Notes: generated by a model not told the origin, from the sequence alone. Numbered from the stretch's first letter, positions 43,305 through 52,125 are shown. The stretch is 64,000 bases of DNA from a virus (IMGVR_UViG_3300028129_000005:103740-167739); one strand, 5' to 3'. Made by a program: numbers and translations.

Positions 43305-45971
43305 ATGGCACTAAGTCCTCAATTATTACAATTCAAGAGTTCAGGCGTTTACAGATTGGAATTTGATAAATCTCAAACTGCTAATATTGACGTTTCTACT
43401 CTTAGGCTGGTTGTTGGTCACTCAAGAAAGGGACCTTATAATACACCAGTATTAATCGAAAACGTTGAAGCATTCATTCAAGTATATGGAAACATTGACA
43501 AATCGTTAGAGAAAAAAGGAATGTTCTTCCACAGATCAGCTAAAGCTGCTCTTTCAAGAGGACCTATCCTAGCTCTTAACCTTGCTCAATTTGGAGTAAA
43601 TGATTTAGCTTCAGCTGCACAAATTTCAACAAACGGATCATATGAATCTGATCCAGTATCGAATAGATATTCAGCGCCGCTTCCAACGGATGTAGCATTT
43701 GAAGTAGGTGATCCTATTCCAGATACAGGATCTGTTCCAGTTGCAACTGCTATTACAGACGCTGCAGCAGCTACACTTTCAGTAGACGGTTTAACTTTAA
43801 CACTAGCAGGTGTAGATTTAACATCTAGCCTAGCAGGTACTTTCTATTTACTTTCAGATGCAGGTAATGAACCTCATATTGCAGCAACAGCTGCGTTTGA
43901 TGGTACAGATACTGTAATTACAGCTTTAGCTGCTATCAATACAGCTCACGGTGGTGGTTCAACAAGTTTTGATATTTATGACAGTGCAGCGACTATTGCT
44001 CCCGATCAGTATACTCTAGCACAAGTTGAAGCTGATACGTTTTATACTTATCCTTCACTAGGTCATCAGACTGGAGACTATACTTATTCAAGTTTCTTTG
44101 ACACTGATAAATTTATGATTCCTTCTGATGAGAAATTATTACAAACATTAGGTGAAGATGCTAACCAAGTTTTAAACTTTGTTAATATTAAACAAACACC
44201 AATCACAGTTTTCACAAGAAAAGCGCAAGATACGGCTGGATTTGATGTTACTGCAAGAGAATGGTATGGAGAAGGAAATGTTCCAGCATATTTAAATGAC
44301 AAAGATTTAATGTCAGATTATATGATTGATGTATTTGTATTCAAAGGTCAATTTGATGCTGCAGCAATGGACACCGATCCAGTTTATGGATTTTACTTCG
44401 ACAGTAAAGGTTTAAGAAAAGAGCTAATAGAACAATTTGCAAATTTAAGACAAGTTGAAATGATAGGTTCTTATTCTGGTTCAATGCTTCCAGGTTTTAA
44501 AGACTTAGAAGGAAGAAACGTATATATCGAAACAATGATTAACGCTGAAGCAAGAAGAACAGGTTTATTCTGTGCAATTGCTGAAGATTTAGTAACTGAT
44601 GAATCTGGAGATACTCCAATTGATTTAGTTGGTCACACATTTGACGAAGACGGATCAGATCAAGTAGTATTATCTTACGATGTTGAAATGAGATCAATAG
44701 CATTACCTAACGCTGATGTATATGCCGCGGAAGGAGAAGATGCAAAATTTACTTTTAACGATCCTAATCATCCAAAGCCAGAAATTACAAAAGGAAACTA
44801 TATTAGAGTAGGTGAAAGATTAGCTTTAGTTAAACAAGTATCAGTTGAAAAAACAGATTTAGTAACTATATGGACTGTTAAATTATCAGAAGCAGCTCCT
44901 TTAGTAGCTCCTTCAGTTTATGTTGAATCTTTAGAAGATGCAGCTGAGTCATATACTCCATTTGTATTAAATGGTGCTCAAATTGAAGCAGAAACTATTT
45001 TCTCATGTTTAGAAGCTATTAAAGTAGGAACAGGATTAGCAACTGGTTTAGTAGATAAAGATGCAATCGAATTTAGATATATTGTTGATACATTTGGTTC
45101 TTTTGATAATCAATTAAGAGATAAAATCCAATTATCTCAATTAGCAAAAGAAAGACAAAATGCATCAGCTATATTAAATGCACCAATGGTAAAAGATTTT
45201 AAAGCATCTACGGATCCTTCATTTATCAATGCATTTAGCCAGTCATTCCAAACTTCATACATTCCAGAAGGAGGTAACTTAGATTTAAATCCAACATCCT
45301 TATACACATTACCAAGTATCGCAGATGGTGCAAATTACGCATTCTACTACGGTCCTGGTCTTATTGTAAGAGAAAATGGAAAAGACATCATGGTTCCACC
45401 AGCTGCGTATGTATCTAATAACTATATTGATAAATACACAGATGCTTTACCATGGTCAATTGTTGCTGGTCCTAGAAGAGGAGTTGTTGCTGGCCCTAAT
45501 GTTGTAGGTGCTGAATACTCTTTTGACAAAGCAGACAGAGACATTTTAGAGCCATTTGGTTATAATCCAATTGTATTCCAAAGAGGAGTTGGTTTAACTA
45601 TCTTAGGAAATAAAACTGCACAGCAGTCTATTAAATCATCACTATCTTCAGCTCACGTTAGAGAAGTGTTAATTTACATTCAAGATGCAATGGCAGATAT
45701 CCTTAAAGATTACGTATTCGAATTTAACAATGCACAAACTAGATTAGAAATCAAAACTCTAGCAGATTCATTAATGGAATCAGTTAGACAAGATGGTGGT
45801 GTATACGATTTCAAAAACGTAATGGATCAATCAAATAACACAGGTGAGGTAATTGACAACAACATAGGTATCATAGATACATTTGTTGAGCCAGTTAAAG
45901 GTTTAGAAATAGTTGTGCATAGAACAACAATTTTAAATACTGGTGAAATTTCAACCGGAAACTTTAGTTAA
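43305..45971 (+). CDS. gp18: Tail sheath protein, gp18-like
   Basis: 888 residues, longer than T4 gp18 (659). The N-terminus SSGVYRLEFDKSQ with LVVGHSRKGPYNTPVLIE is typical of contractile sheaths. The C-terminal conserved domain has WSIVAGPRRGVV, FGYNPIVFQRGVGLTILGNKTAQ and SSAHVREVLIYIQDAM. An inserted Ala/Thr-rich, beta-like segment at about 140-240 has no T4 counterpart I can see. Subunits surround the gp19 tube and contract. Confidence 0.93.
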   Translation: MALSPQLLQFKSSGVYRLEFDKSQTANIDVSTLRLVVGHSRKGPYNTPVLIENVEAFIQVYGNIDKSLEKKGMFFHRSAKAALSRGPILALNLAQFGVNDLASAAQISTNGSYESDPVSNRYSAPLPTDVAFEVGDPIPDTGSVPVATAITDAAAATLSVDGLTLTLAGVDLTSSLAGTFYLLSDAGNEPHIAATAAFDGTDTVITALAAINTAHGGGSTSFDIYDSAATIAPDQYTLAQVEADTFYTYPSLGHQTGDYTYSSFFDTDKFMIPSDEKLLQTLGEDANQVLNFVNIKQTPITVFTRKAQDTAGFDVTAREWYGEGNVPAYLNDKDLMSDYMIDVFVFKGQFDAAAMDTDPVYGFYFDSKGLRKELIEQFANLRQVEMIGSYSGSMLPGFKDLEGRNVYIETMINAEARRTGLFCAIAEDLVTDESGDTPIDLVGHTFDEDGSDQVVLSYDVEMRSIALPNADVYAAEGEDAKFTFNDPNHPKPEITKGNYIRVGERLALVKQVSVEKTDLVTIWTVKLSEAAPLVAPSVYVESLEDAAESYTPFVLNGAQIEAETIFSCLEAIKVGTGLATGLVDKDAIEFRYIVDTFGSFDNQLRDKIQLSQLAKERQNASAILNAPMVKDFKASTDPSFINAFSQSFQTSYIPEGGNLDLNPTSLYTLPSIADGANYAFYYGPGLIVRENGKDIMVPPAAYVSNNYIDKYTDALPWSIVAGPRRGVVAGPNVVGAEYSFDKADRDILEPFGYNPIVFQRGVGLTILGNKTAQQSIKSSLSSAHVREVLIYIQDAMADILKDYVFEFNNAQTRLEIKTLADSLMESVRQDGGVYDFKNVMDQSNNTGEVIDNNIGIIDTFVEPVKGLEIVVHRTTILNTGEISTGNFS

Positions 45972-45974
45972 GAA

Positions 45975-45982
45975 GATATATA
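45975..45982 (+). promoter_or_regulatory. Late-promoter-like octamer GATATATA
   Basis: 25 bases before the tail tube start. Confidence 0.55.
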
Positions 45983-46007
45983 ATAAAAAATAAAACAATA
46001 AAGACTT

Positions 46008-46562
46008 ATGGCTTTACCACACTATTCACAAGATCAAACTAGTAAGGCGGGTAGACAATTCGAACCAGTACAAGGAAACTTATTTGAGGTAACTATTTTA
46101 CCTCCAGCTGGCGTTTCTGATGCTCCACTATTACTACAACACGTTAACACTATTGGCGGGTTGGAATTATACAAAGATGCAGGTACCGTCGAACAGAAAT
46201 ACAAGTTCTCAAAAAGATCTTATGCTGGTATGCCAGATGATACTTCACTTACAGTGGCTATCAATTTCTCTTTGAACTTAAACGACGCTAACCAAGCTTA
46301 TTTATATAAAACAATGAGACAATGGTATAACTTAGCTTACAATCCACAAACTGGAGAAATGGGCTTAAAGAAAGACTATACTGGAACAATAGTAATCGTT
46401 CAATTTAACAGAGCTGGAGATATTTTCAGAACTGTAACATTAGAAGATTGCTGGATTTCTTCTGGACTTCCATTCACTAACGACTTAAGTTATGAATCTC
46501 CAGAAGCTGCTGCTTTAGACGTATCATGGAGATGTGATACCTTTAAAGAAGTATTAGCTTAA
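46008..46562 (+). CDS. gp19: Tail tube protein, gp19-like
   Basis: 184 residues (T4 gp19 is 163). Beta-rich with NLFEVTILPP, YKFSKRSYAGMP, FSLNLNDANQAYLYKTMRQWYNLAY and LEDCWISSGLPFTNDLSYESP near the end, typical of tube proteins. It lies directly after the sheath, with its own late box and terminator, consistent with high expression. Confidence 0.9.
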   Translation: MALPHYSQDQTSKAGRQFEPVQGNLFEVTILPPAGVSDAPLLLQHVNTIGGLELYKDAGTVEQKYKFSKRSYAGMPDDTSLTVAINFSLNLNDANQAYLYKTMRQWYNLAYNPQTGEMGLKKDYTGTIVIVQFNRAGDIFRTVTLEDCWISSGLPFTNDLSYESPEAAALDVSWRCDTFKEVLA

Positions 46563-46573
46563 TTTATTAAAAG

Positions 46574-46605
46574 TAGGACGGCTTTAATTAGTTCGTCCTA
46601 TTTTT
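46574..46605 (+). terminator. Terminator after tail tube gene
   Basis: Seven-base-pair stem TAGGACG / CGTCCTA, 13-base loop, T run. Confidence 0.65.
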
Positions 46606-46639
46606 ATGAAACTAAAATATAATATAATGATATAATAAT

Positions 46640-46858
46640 ATGTCCAGTAAACTAACGAAGAAATTACAGGTATTACTCTCTGAAGAAGAAGTGTTTATCA
46701 TAAACAGGATTATACTAAACGAGGCGATTGAAAATGGAGAGAGACCGGTTTCAGTTTCGGCGTTTATCAGAGACTTAATAAGACAAGAAATAGATAAAAA
46801 AAGCGATCTTCAAAAGAGTTGGGATCGAAATAGAATTAAACAACTCAAATCTAAATAA
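46640..46858 (+). CDS. Small ribbon-helix-helix-like protein
   Basis: 72 basic residues. KKLQVLLSEEEVFIINRIIL and PVSVSAFIRDLIRQEI have the spacing of a strand followed by two helices, as in Arc/MetJ-type DNA-binding proteins. It could be a local regulator of late genes. Spacing to the next gene is six bases. Confidence 0.5.
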   Translation: MSSKLTKKLQVLLSEEEVFIINRIILNEAIENGERPVSVSAFIRDLIRQEIDKKSDLQKSWDRNRIKQLKSK

Positions 46859-46864
46859 TAAAAC

Positions 46865-47836
46865 ATGAGCAAAGACAAAAACAAAAAAGAAGAAGAAATC
46901 AATTTAGACGATCAATACAAAGCTATTGTTGAAGCTAATGAGAACGAATCTTCAGTAGAATCAGAAGAGCCTAAGAATTTAGGTAAAGTTGATATGTCTA
47001 GATTTCAACCAGCTGAAGCAAAGGAAGCTGATTTTCATTTAGGATATCATTCAGTTAAAATAGATTCACTACCGTCAGGTGGAATGTTCTATACTCCAGA
47101 TACTGAAATTTCTATTAGATCTGCAAAGGTTGCAGAGATTAGACATTTCTCTACCATGGACGAAACCAACATTCTAGATGTAGATGAAAAATTAAATGCT
47201 ATAGTAGAGTCATGTCTTAGAATAACTTCTAAGAAAAAAAGACTTTCATATAAGGATATTTTAGAAGAAGATAGATTTTGGTTAATTTTAGCAATCAGAG
47301 ATTTAACTTTCCCTGAGCCTGAAAATGCATTAACTGTTAAGTATCAAGATAAGAGAGGTGTTTCTCACGATGCATCAATTGATAAGAAATATTTTCAATA
47401 CTTTTCTATTCCAGAAGAATTAGATAAATATTACGATCAAGATAAAAGAACCTTTATTATTGAGACAAAATCATTTGGTAACATTGAAATGAGACCTCCT
47501 ACAATTGGTCTAATGCAAAAGGTTACTAAGTATATTAAAGAAAAGCAAGAAAAGGGATTACAGGCTGATCAGTCTTTAATTCAATTAATTCCATATCTAT
47601 ATACAGATTGGAGAGGCTTTGATGATAAATCAATCTTTAATTTTGAAGTAGAATTAAACGGATGGAACAATAGAAAATATGCTTTAGTATATAAACTCGC
47701 TGAAAAAATGAAAGTCGGAATTCAACCTGAGATGTTGGTAACGCATGAGGATGACGAGGTCCTCGTTCCGATTGGGTTTCGTGACGGAATCAAATCTATT
47801 TTCCTTGTTCAGGATATCGCTGGAGAACTTCTTTAA
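46865..47836 (+). CDS. gp26: Baseplate hub/tail assembly chaperone, gp26-like
   Basis: 323 residues. The region HSVKIDSLPSGGMFYTPDTEISIRSAKVAE with AIVESCLRI matches the T4 baseplate (gp26) family pattern (LPSxGxFY followed by a helical bundle). The N-terminal 50 residues are acidic and probably disordered. The last codons, GAA CTT CTT TAA, with GGAG just upstream, form a potential +1 shift site leading into the overlapping gp51-like frame. It lies upstream of the tape measure, where tail assembly chaperones are usual. Confidence 0.7.
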   Translation: MSKDKNKKEEEINLDDQYKAIVEANENESSVESEEPKNLGKVDMSRFQPAEAKEADFHLGYHSVKIDSLPSGGMFYTPDTEISIRSAKVAEIRHFSTMDETNILDVDEKLNAIVESCLRITSKKKRLSYKDILEEDRFWLILAIRDLTFPEPENALTVKYQDKRGVSHDASIDKKYFQYFSIPEELDKYYDQDKRTFIIETKSFGNIEMRPPTIGLMQKVTKYIKEKQEKGLQADQSLIQLIPYLYTDWRGFDDKSIFNFEVELNGWNNRKYALVYKLAEKMKVGIQPEMLVTHEDDEVLVPIGFRDGIKSIFLVQDIAGELL

Positions 47837-48053
47837 AACTAAGTTCTACCTTTATAAGCATCTTTCAATACAACCCTCTGAACTTGAAAACATGGAATAT
47901 TATGAATTCCATTATATTGTCAAGGAGTTAATTGAAATGATTAAAGCTGAAAACGAAGCGAACAAAGGGCAAAATGATCAAACTAACGAGATGATGGGAA
48001 GTATGAAAATGCCTTCTTTCAAAATGCCAAGTTTCAACATGCCTAAAATGTAA
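47745..48053 (+). CDS. gp51: gp51-like chaperone, overlapping frame (possible +1 frameshift extension)
   Basis: Open in the +1 frame relative to the gp26-like gene and overlapping it by 92 bases. The first 30 codons look unlike protein; the conserved-looking part begins near ENFFKTKFYLYKHLSIQP and contains MEYYEFHYIVKELIEMI. It ends in Met/Lys/Pro/Phe repeats (MPSFKMPSF). Three ways to express it are visible: a +1 frameshift at 47831-47834 giving a 395-residue fusion, a TTG start at 47805, or an ATG at 47893. In T4, gp51 is a separate hub assembly factor. Confidence 0.6.
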   Translation: MRMTRSSFRLGFVTESNLFSLFRISLENFFKTKFYLYKHLSIQPSELENMEYYEFHYIVKELIEMIKAENEANKGQNDQTNEMMGSMKMPSFKMPSFNMPKM

Positions 48054-48060
48054 TAGAAAA

Positions 48061-48087
48061 AGGAGGTCCTAGATTGGACCTCCTTTT
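48061..48087 (+). terminator. Rho-independent terminator
   Basis: Nine-base-pair stem AGGAGGTCC / GGACCTCCT, six-base loop, T run. Confidence 0.85.
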
Positions 48088-48092
48088 ATTTA

Positions 48093-48100
48093 GATATATA
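48093..48100 (+). promoter_or_regulatory. Late-promoter-like octamer GATATATA
   Basis: 25 bases before the start at 48126; also drives the tape measure gene downstream. Confidence 0.55.
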
Positions 48101-48125
48101 CTAAAAGAAAATAACATATATTGCG

Positions 48126-48572
48126 ATGAAAAAAGTAAAATCATATAATAATTTCGTAAACGAATCTTTAATTACTGAAATTATAGATCCTATCACCTTA
48201 ACATTTGCTATAGCAGGAATAGGTATAGCGTTTGGACCTGAAATCATGAAAGCATATAGATCGAGAAAAATATCTAATGCAGATCTTAAAGATCTTACGA
48301 AGATGTTATCTAAGGCTAAAGCTAAGGCAAAGAAATATGAAAGACAAGGTCTAGATCATGATTCTGCAGAAGCACAGTCTGAAGTAGATCATATTGAAGC
48401 AAGAATAGATGATCTTCGAGGTGAAATGAGTAACCATGATGAAATTATTAAAGATTTTGAAAAGGATAAAAAGACACATAAGGAACTAGAACAGGAACTT
48501 AAAGATGTTGATCCTGAAGTTTTAAGAAAGGCATTAAGAGATGCAAAGAAAGAAGCTTCTAAATTAAAATAA
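48126..48572 (+). CDS. Putative virion protein with leader peptide, membrane-like helix and coiled coil
   Basis: 148 residues. The leader MKKVKSYNNFVNES (cut-like after NE at residue 13) is followed by one hydrophobic helix (ITLTFAIAGIGIAFG, about 25-39) and a Lys/Glu-rich coiled coil to the end. This is a small version of the layout of the 33434 protein. It is 17 bases upstream of the tape measure gene. Virion-internal or membrane-interacting role is inferred. Confidence 0.55.
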   Translation: MKKVKSYNNFVNESLITEIIDPITLTFAIAGIGIAFGPEIMKAYRSRKISNADLKDLTKMLSKAKAKAKKYERQGLDHDSAEAQSEVDHIEARIDDLRGEMSNHDEIIKDFEKDKKTHKELEQELKDVDPEVLRKALRDAKKEASKLK

Positions 48573-48589
48573 AAGCCCGCAATACCTAA

Positions 48590-51500
48590 ATGGCAAACAC
48601 CAACTCCGAAAAGGCGTTAATGGGATTCGCAATGAGTTCCAACTCGCTTCTGCAGAAAATAGAGGCTATAGAGAATCAAACCAGAGATACTTTATTTAGA
48701 ATAGAGAGTATCATGGTTACGAGTTTCTCTGTTACACAGGGTATTGCCGCAAGTCTTACTGAAAACAACAAAATACTTAAAGAAATAAAGGAAATCATTT
48801 CCAGAAAAAGCGAGGCTGAAAAGGCTCAATTTGGAGGTGGTGGAGGAATAAGTAAACTTCTAGGACTAGGAGGGTTTATCGCACTTACAGGAATAGGAAT
48901 GTTCGGTCTAGCGATGGCATTTCAAGAAGCAGGTAAGGTAAGTCCTACGGCTATAGTTTCGGGTGTTGCTTTATTCGCAGCAATGTTCCCTATTGCAAAA
49001 ATCCTAGGAGCTATAATGGCAGATCCTAGTAGTGGTGGAGTTTTTGGTCAAATCAAGGTAATGAAAAAACTAGTTTTAACAATGGGTATGTCTATGTTAA
49101 TGTTAGTTGCTATGTCATTGGCATTAAACTCAATGGCACCTGTAAGTGGTGATAAATTAGTGGCCGCTCTGGCAATCGGTGCAGTTATCTATATAATGGG
49201 TCAAACTTTCGTTCAATTAATTAAGGCATGGGAATTTTCAGGTATTATGAATTTTATGCTTAATAAGAATAACACCGATGATATTATGAGGGCCATGTTC
49301 CTTATGACTATTCAAATGGTTGTTTTAGCAGCTGCAATGAATTTAATGCCATCTGTTAAAATGGATGATGCATTTAATTTTGTAATAATATCAGCAGCAA
49401 TGATACCTCTTGCAGTTGCCCTAGTTGCAATGAGATTTGCACTTCCAGCTATTGAAAAGATAAAGGTAGGCACTATTGCTAAAGCAGGTTTAGCGGTTGC
49501 AATGCTAGGATTAGCTCTAGTTCCTGTTGCGATGGCAGCGAGGCTAGTTGGTAAGGTAGGAATATCGGAACAGGAAATTTCTAGATTAGTAAGTATTACA
49601 ATGGCACTTGCACCTTTAATAGCTGTAATAGGAGTTATCACTGCAATTATTAATTTTGCAAAAGAAGGTAGAGTTAATAAATCTGCAAGTGGAGGTAATT
49701 CTCTACTTAAACAAGATAATTCTAGAAAGAGAAATCAGAAAATGAATTTAAAAGGAATTGCAATATTTGGTCTACAAGCCGTTGTTATTCTCGGAGTATT
49801 AGCCCTTACTGCAGTTGCCTTCAAATTTGGAGCGCCAATGATAGCAGCGGGTGCACAAGCCGCTAGGCAAATTGACATGATAGGTGTAATGAAATTAATG
49901 TTTACATTAGGAGGATTATTATTAATAGGAGGTCTTGTAATAGGGATGACAATTAAAATGATGAAGGGTAAGCAAAAATCACAAAAAACTGGACTTATAC
50001 CAGGAATGGGATCTAGTTCAGAAAAACCAGGAGCATTATCAAAGCAAGATTTAATAGCATCCATGGTAATATTACCAATTATAGTATTATCAATGGCAGC
50101 AGCAGTTATGGCATTTAAATTAATGCCATCTATTCCTAAAATAGAAGATGGATTCTTATCGTTTGTATTTATTACAGGTATTGCAATATTTATATACGGA
50201 TTTGCAATGGCAAAGGTGTTTAGCGCATTAGCAGGTAAGTCTAAAGGTCCAGGTGCAGGAATGTTTGGTTTTGGAGGTTCATCTAAAAGAGGAAAATTAG
50301 GTATTAAAGATATATTACTAGCGGCACTTATGGTTCCTATAGTAGCATTAGCTATTGTCGGAGCAGCTTATGTATTTCAAATGATGCCAGCTACTTCTGC
50401 GGAGATGGCACCTGATTTGATGTGGGCTTTAAAATCATCAATCGCATTAATGATATTTGGTGGAGCGATGATAATAATTGGAAAGCTTGCTAAGAATATG
50501 GATTTTAAAGCAGCAGCTAAAGCAATGTTAGTAGTTGCTCTTGCAGCACTAACTATATTATTGGTTGCATTTGCATTTAGTCTCGCTGGAGACATATCTT
50601 ACGGAGAAGCGCCACCACTTCCATGGTCAGTTGGTGTAGGAATAGCTCTATTTATATTAGGTGGTGTAATTTTAGCCCTTGGTGCAATTGCGACAGTAGT
50701 AACTCCTGTAGGGATATTATTAGGTGCTCTTACCGTATTAGTAGGTGCAGCTGTATTGTATGCTGTTGCATGGATATTTACACAAATTGGTAAAATTGAC
50801 GGTCTTAAAGAAGCTGCTCAAACAATAACCGATGTTTTATTTATGCCATTTAATGCAATGGTAGATTTATTTAAAAGATTTAAAGATGAGATAGGAATAG
50901 AAAACATGGGAGGACTTGCAGCTGGTATAGGCCAAATAGCACTTGCATGGATAGGTCTTTCTATGGCACTTGCTGGTTCTGCAGCATCTGGATTATTTTC
51001 TAAGCTAGCAGGAGTTGGAGGAGCAATATTAGATGGTATAACATCCTTTCTAGGAGGAGATGTAGAAATGACACCATCTCAATTATTAAAATATTTAGTT
51101 AGAAATGCTGAAAAATTAGTAGTTACTGGAAATGCAATACAAATGGTATCAAAGGCATACACTAATGTAGCGGGTATGAGTGAGGCATTTATTGCTGGAA
51201 TAGCTCCATTTGGAGAATTCGTAAACAGGTTGGGAAGTTATACCGGTACTCTTGCTAGCGAAAATATGAAAGGTCTTTCTAAAGCTTATGGACAATATGC
51301 TAAAGCTAACAATTCCTTAGACGTAACTAAAGTTGAAGCAACTACAAAGATGTTTAACGCACTTGCAGATCTTGCTAAAAATAATGGTGAAAATGCAATG
51401 AAAGTTCTTGCTGATCAATTATTAAACGCAGTAGCACAATTATCGGATGCTGTTGCAGATCTAGATAGAGCAGTTGCTAAGCAAGGTAAATCTACTGGCG

Positions 51501-51682
51501 GATTTGGAGATGCAGTTTCTGGAGCTATTGATAAATTTAAAGAAGTAGTTACTGGAAATACCAAAAAGGTAGAAGCAATGACTCCAAAGGCCGGAAGCAA
51601 TGCAGATATCATAGAAGCGATTCAAGATTTAGAAGATACATTAGTGGCTTCAGGAATCAAGATCAAGCAATCTGCATATTAA
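48590..51682 (+). CDS. Tail tape measure protein (hydrophobic type)
   Basis: 1030 residues, the longest protein here. It has an N-terminal coiled coil (10-75), then at least twelve hydrophobic helices (for example LLMLVAMSLALNSM, MIPLAVALVAMRFALPAI and ILLGALTVLVGAAVLYAVAWI). A helical C-terminus follows. Such Ala/Met/Leu-rich repeats plus the position after the chaperone pair are typical of tape measure proteins. T4 gp29 (590) is shorter and not similar by eye. Sets tail length and probably enters the host membrane on injection. Confidence 0.75.
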   Translation: MANTNSEKALMGFAMSSNSLLQKIEAIENQTRDTLFRIESIMVTSFSVTQGIAASLTENNKILKEIKEIISRKSEAEKAQFGGGGGISKLLGLGGFIALTGIGMFGLAMAFQEAGKVSPTAIVSGVALFAAMFPIAKILGAIMADPSSGGVFGQIKVMKKLVLTMGMSMLMLVAMSLALNSMAPVSGDKLVAALAIGAVIYIMGQTFVQLIKAWEFSGIMNFMLNKNNTDDIMRAMFLMTIQMVVLAAAMNLMPSVKMDDAFNFVIISAAMIPLAVALVAMRFALPAIEKIKVGTIAKAGLAVAMLGLALVPVAMAARLVGKVGISEQEISRLVSITMALAPLIAVIGVITAIINFAKEGRVNKSASGGNSLLKQDNSRKRNQKMNLKGIAIFGLQAVVILGVLALTAVAFKFGAPMIAAGAQAARQIDMIGVMKLMFTLGGLLLIGGLVIGMTIKMMKGKQKSQKTGLIPGMGSSSEKPGALSKQDLIASMVILPIIVLSMAAAVMAFKLMPSIPKIEDGFLSFVFITGIAIFIYGFAMAKVFSALAGKSKGPGAGMFGFGGSSKRGKLGIKDILLAALMVPIVALAIVGAAYVFQMMPATSAEMAPDLMWALKSSIALMIFGGAMIIIGKLAKNMDFKAAAKAMLVVALAALTILLVAFAFSLAGDISYGEAPPLPWSVGVGIALFILGGVILALGAIATVVTPVGILLGALTVLVGAAVLYAVAWIFTQIGKIDGLKEAAQTITDVLFMPFNAMVDLFKRFKDEIGIENMGGLAAGIGQIALAWIGLSMALAGSAASGLFSKLAGVGGAILDGITSFLGGDVEMTPSQLLKYLVRNAEKLVVTGNAIQMVSKAYTNVAGMSEAFIAGIAPFGEFVNRLGSYTGTLASENMKGLSKAYGQYAKANNSLDVTKVEATTKMFNALADLAKNNGENAMKVLADQLLNAVAQLSDAVADLDRAVAKQGKSTGGFGDAVSGAIDKFKEVVTGNTKKVEAMTPKAGSNADIIEAIQDLEDTLVASGIKIKQSAY

Positions 51683-51755
51683 CTGAAACAACCCCCTCTT
51701 ATTTAGTATAATTAATAGTTCTTTGACAGCTATACTTAAAAATAAACACAAGTAT

Positions 51756-52085
51756 ATGGAAACAACTATTATTACATTCGGTCTGGGTGTGGTGCTAACT
51801 CTAATTATTTTAGGCGCAGTGTCATTGTTCAGGTCAACTAAAAAAATCAGTGAATTAGATTCGTTGATTAATCACATCGAAAGCGATATTCAAAGTAGAA
51901 TAGATTCAGTCGAAAACTATTTAGATAATTGCATAGATGATCTAGATAGAAGATTAGATTCTAGAGTAGATAGAGCAATTTCTCAATTTGAGAAAGAAAT
52001 AGAAGTAATGGATTTAAGATTAGATAAAATTATTGATAGTTTTAATCTTCAAAAATCCAAAGAAAAGGAAAACATTCCTAATTAA
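51756..52085 (+). CDS. Membrane-anchored coiled-coil protein
   Basis: 109 residues from ATG 51756 (an upstream TTG at 51723 is less likely). One N-terminal transmembrane helix (TIITFGLGVVLTLIILGAVSLF) is followed by an acidic coiled coil. AGTATAAT at 51705-51712 may be its promoter. Its form, one anchor and one coiled coil, resembles spanin-like or superinfection proteins but no family is recognised. Confidence 0.6.
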   Translation: METTIITFGLGVVLTLIILGAVSLFRSTKKISELDSLINHIESDIQSRIDSVENYLDNCIDDLDRRLDSRVDRAISQFEKEIEVMDLRLDKIIDSFNLQKSKEKENIPN

Positions 52086-52125
52086 TTTAAATAAATAAAC
52101 ATTAACCCATAGTTGTTGAAGAATA

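Noticed and set aside
49312-50595. Minus-strand frames opposite the tape measure gene
   Set aside because: Shadows of a highly biased Ala/Met/Leu-rich gene.
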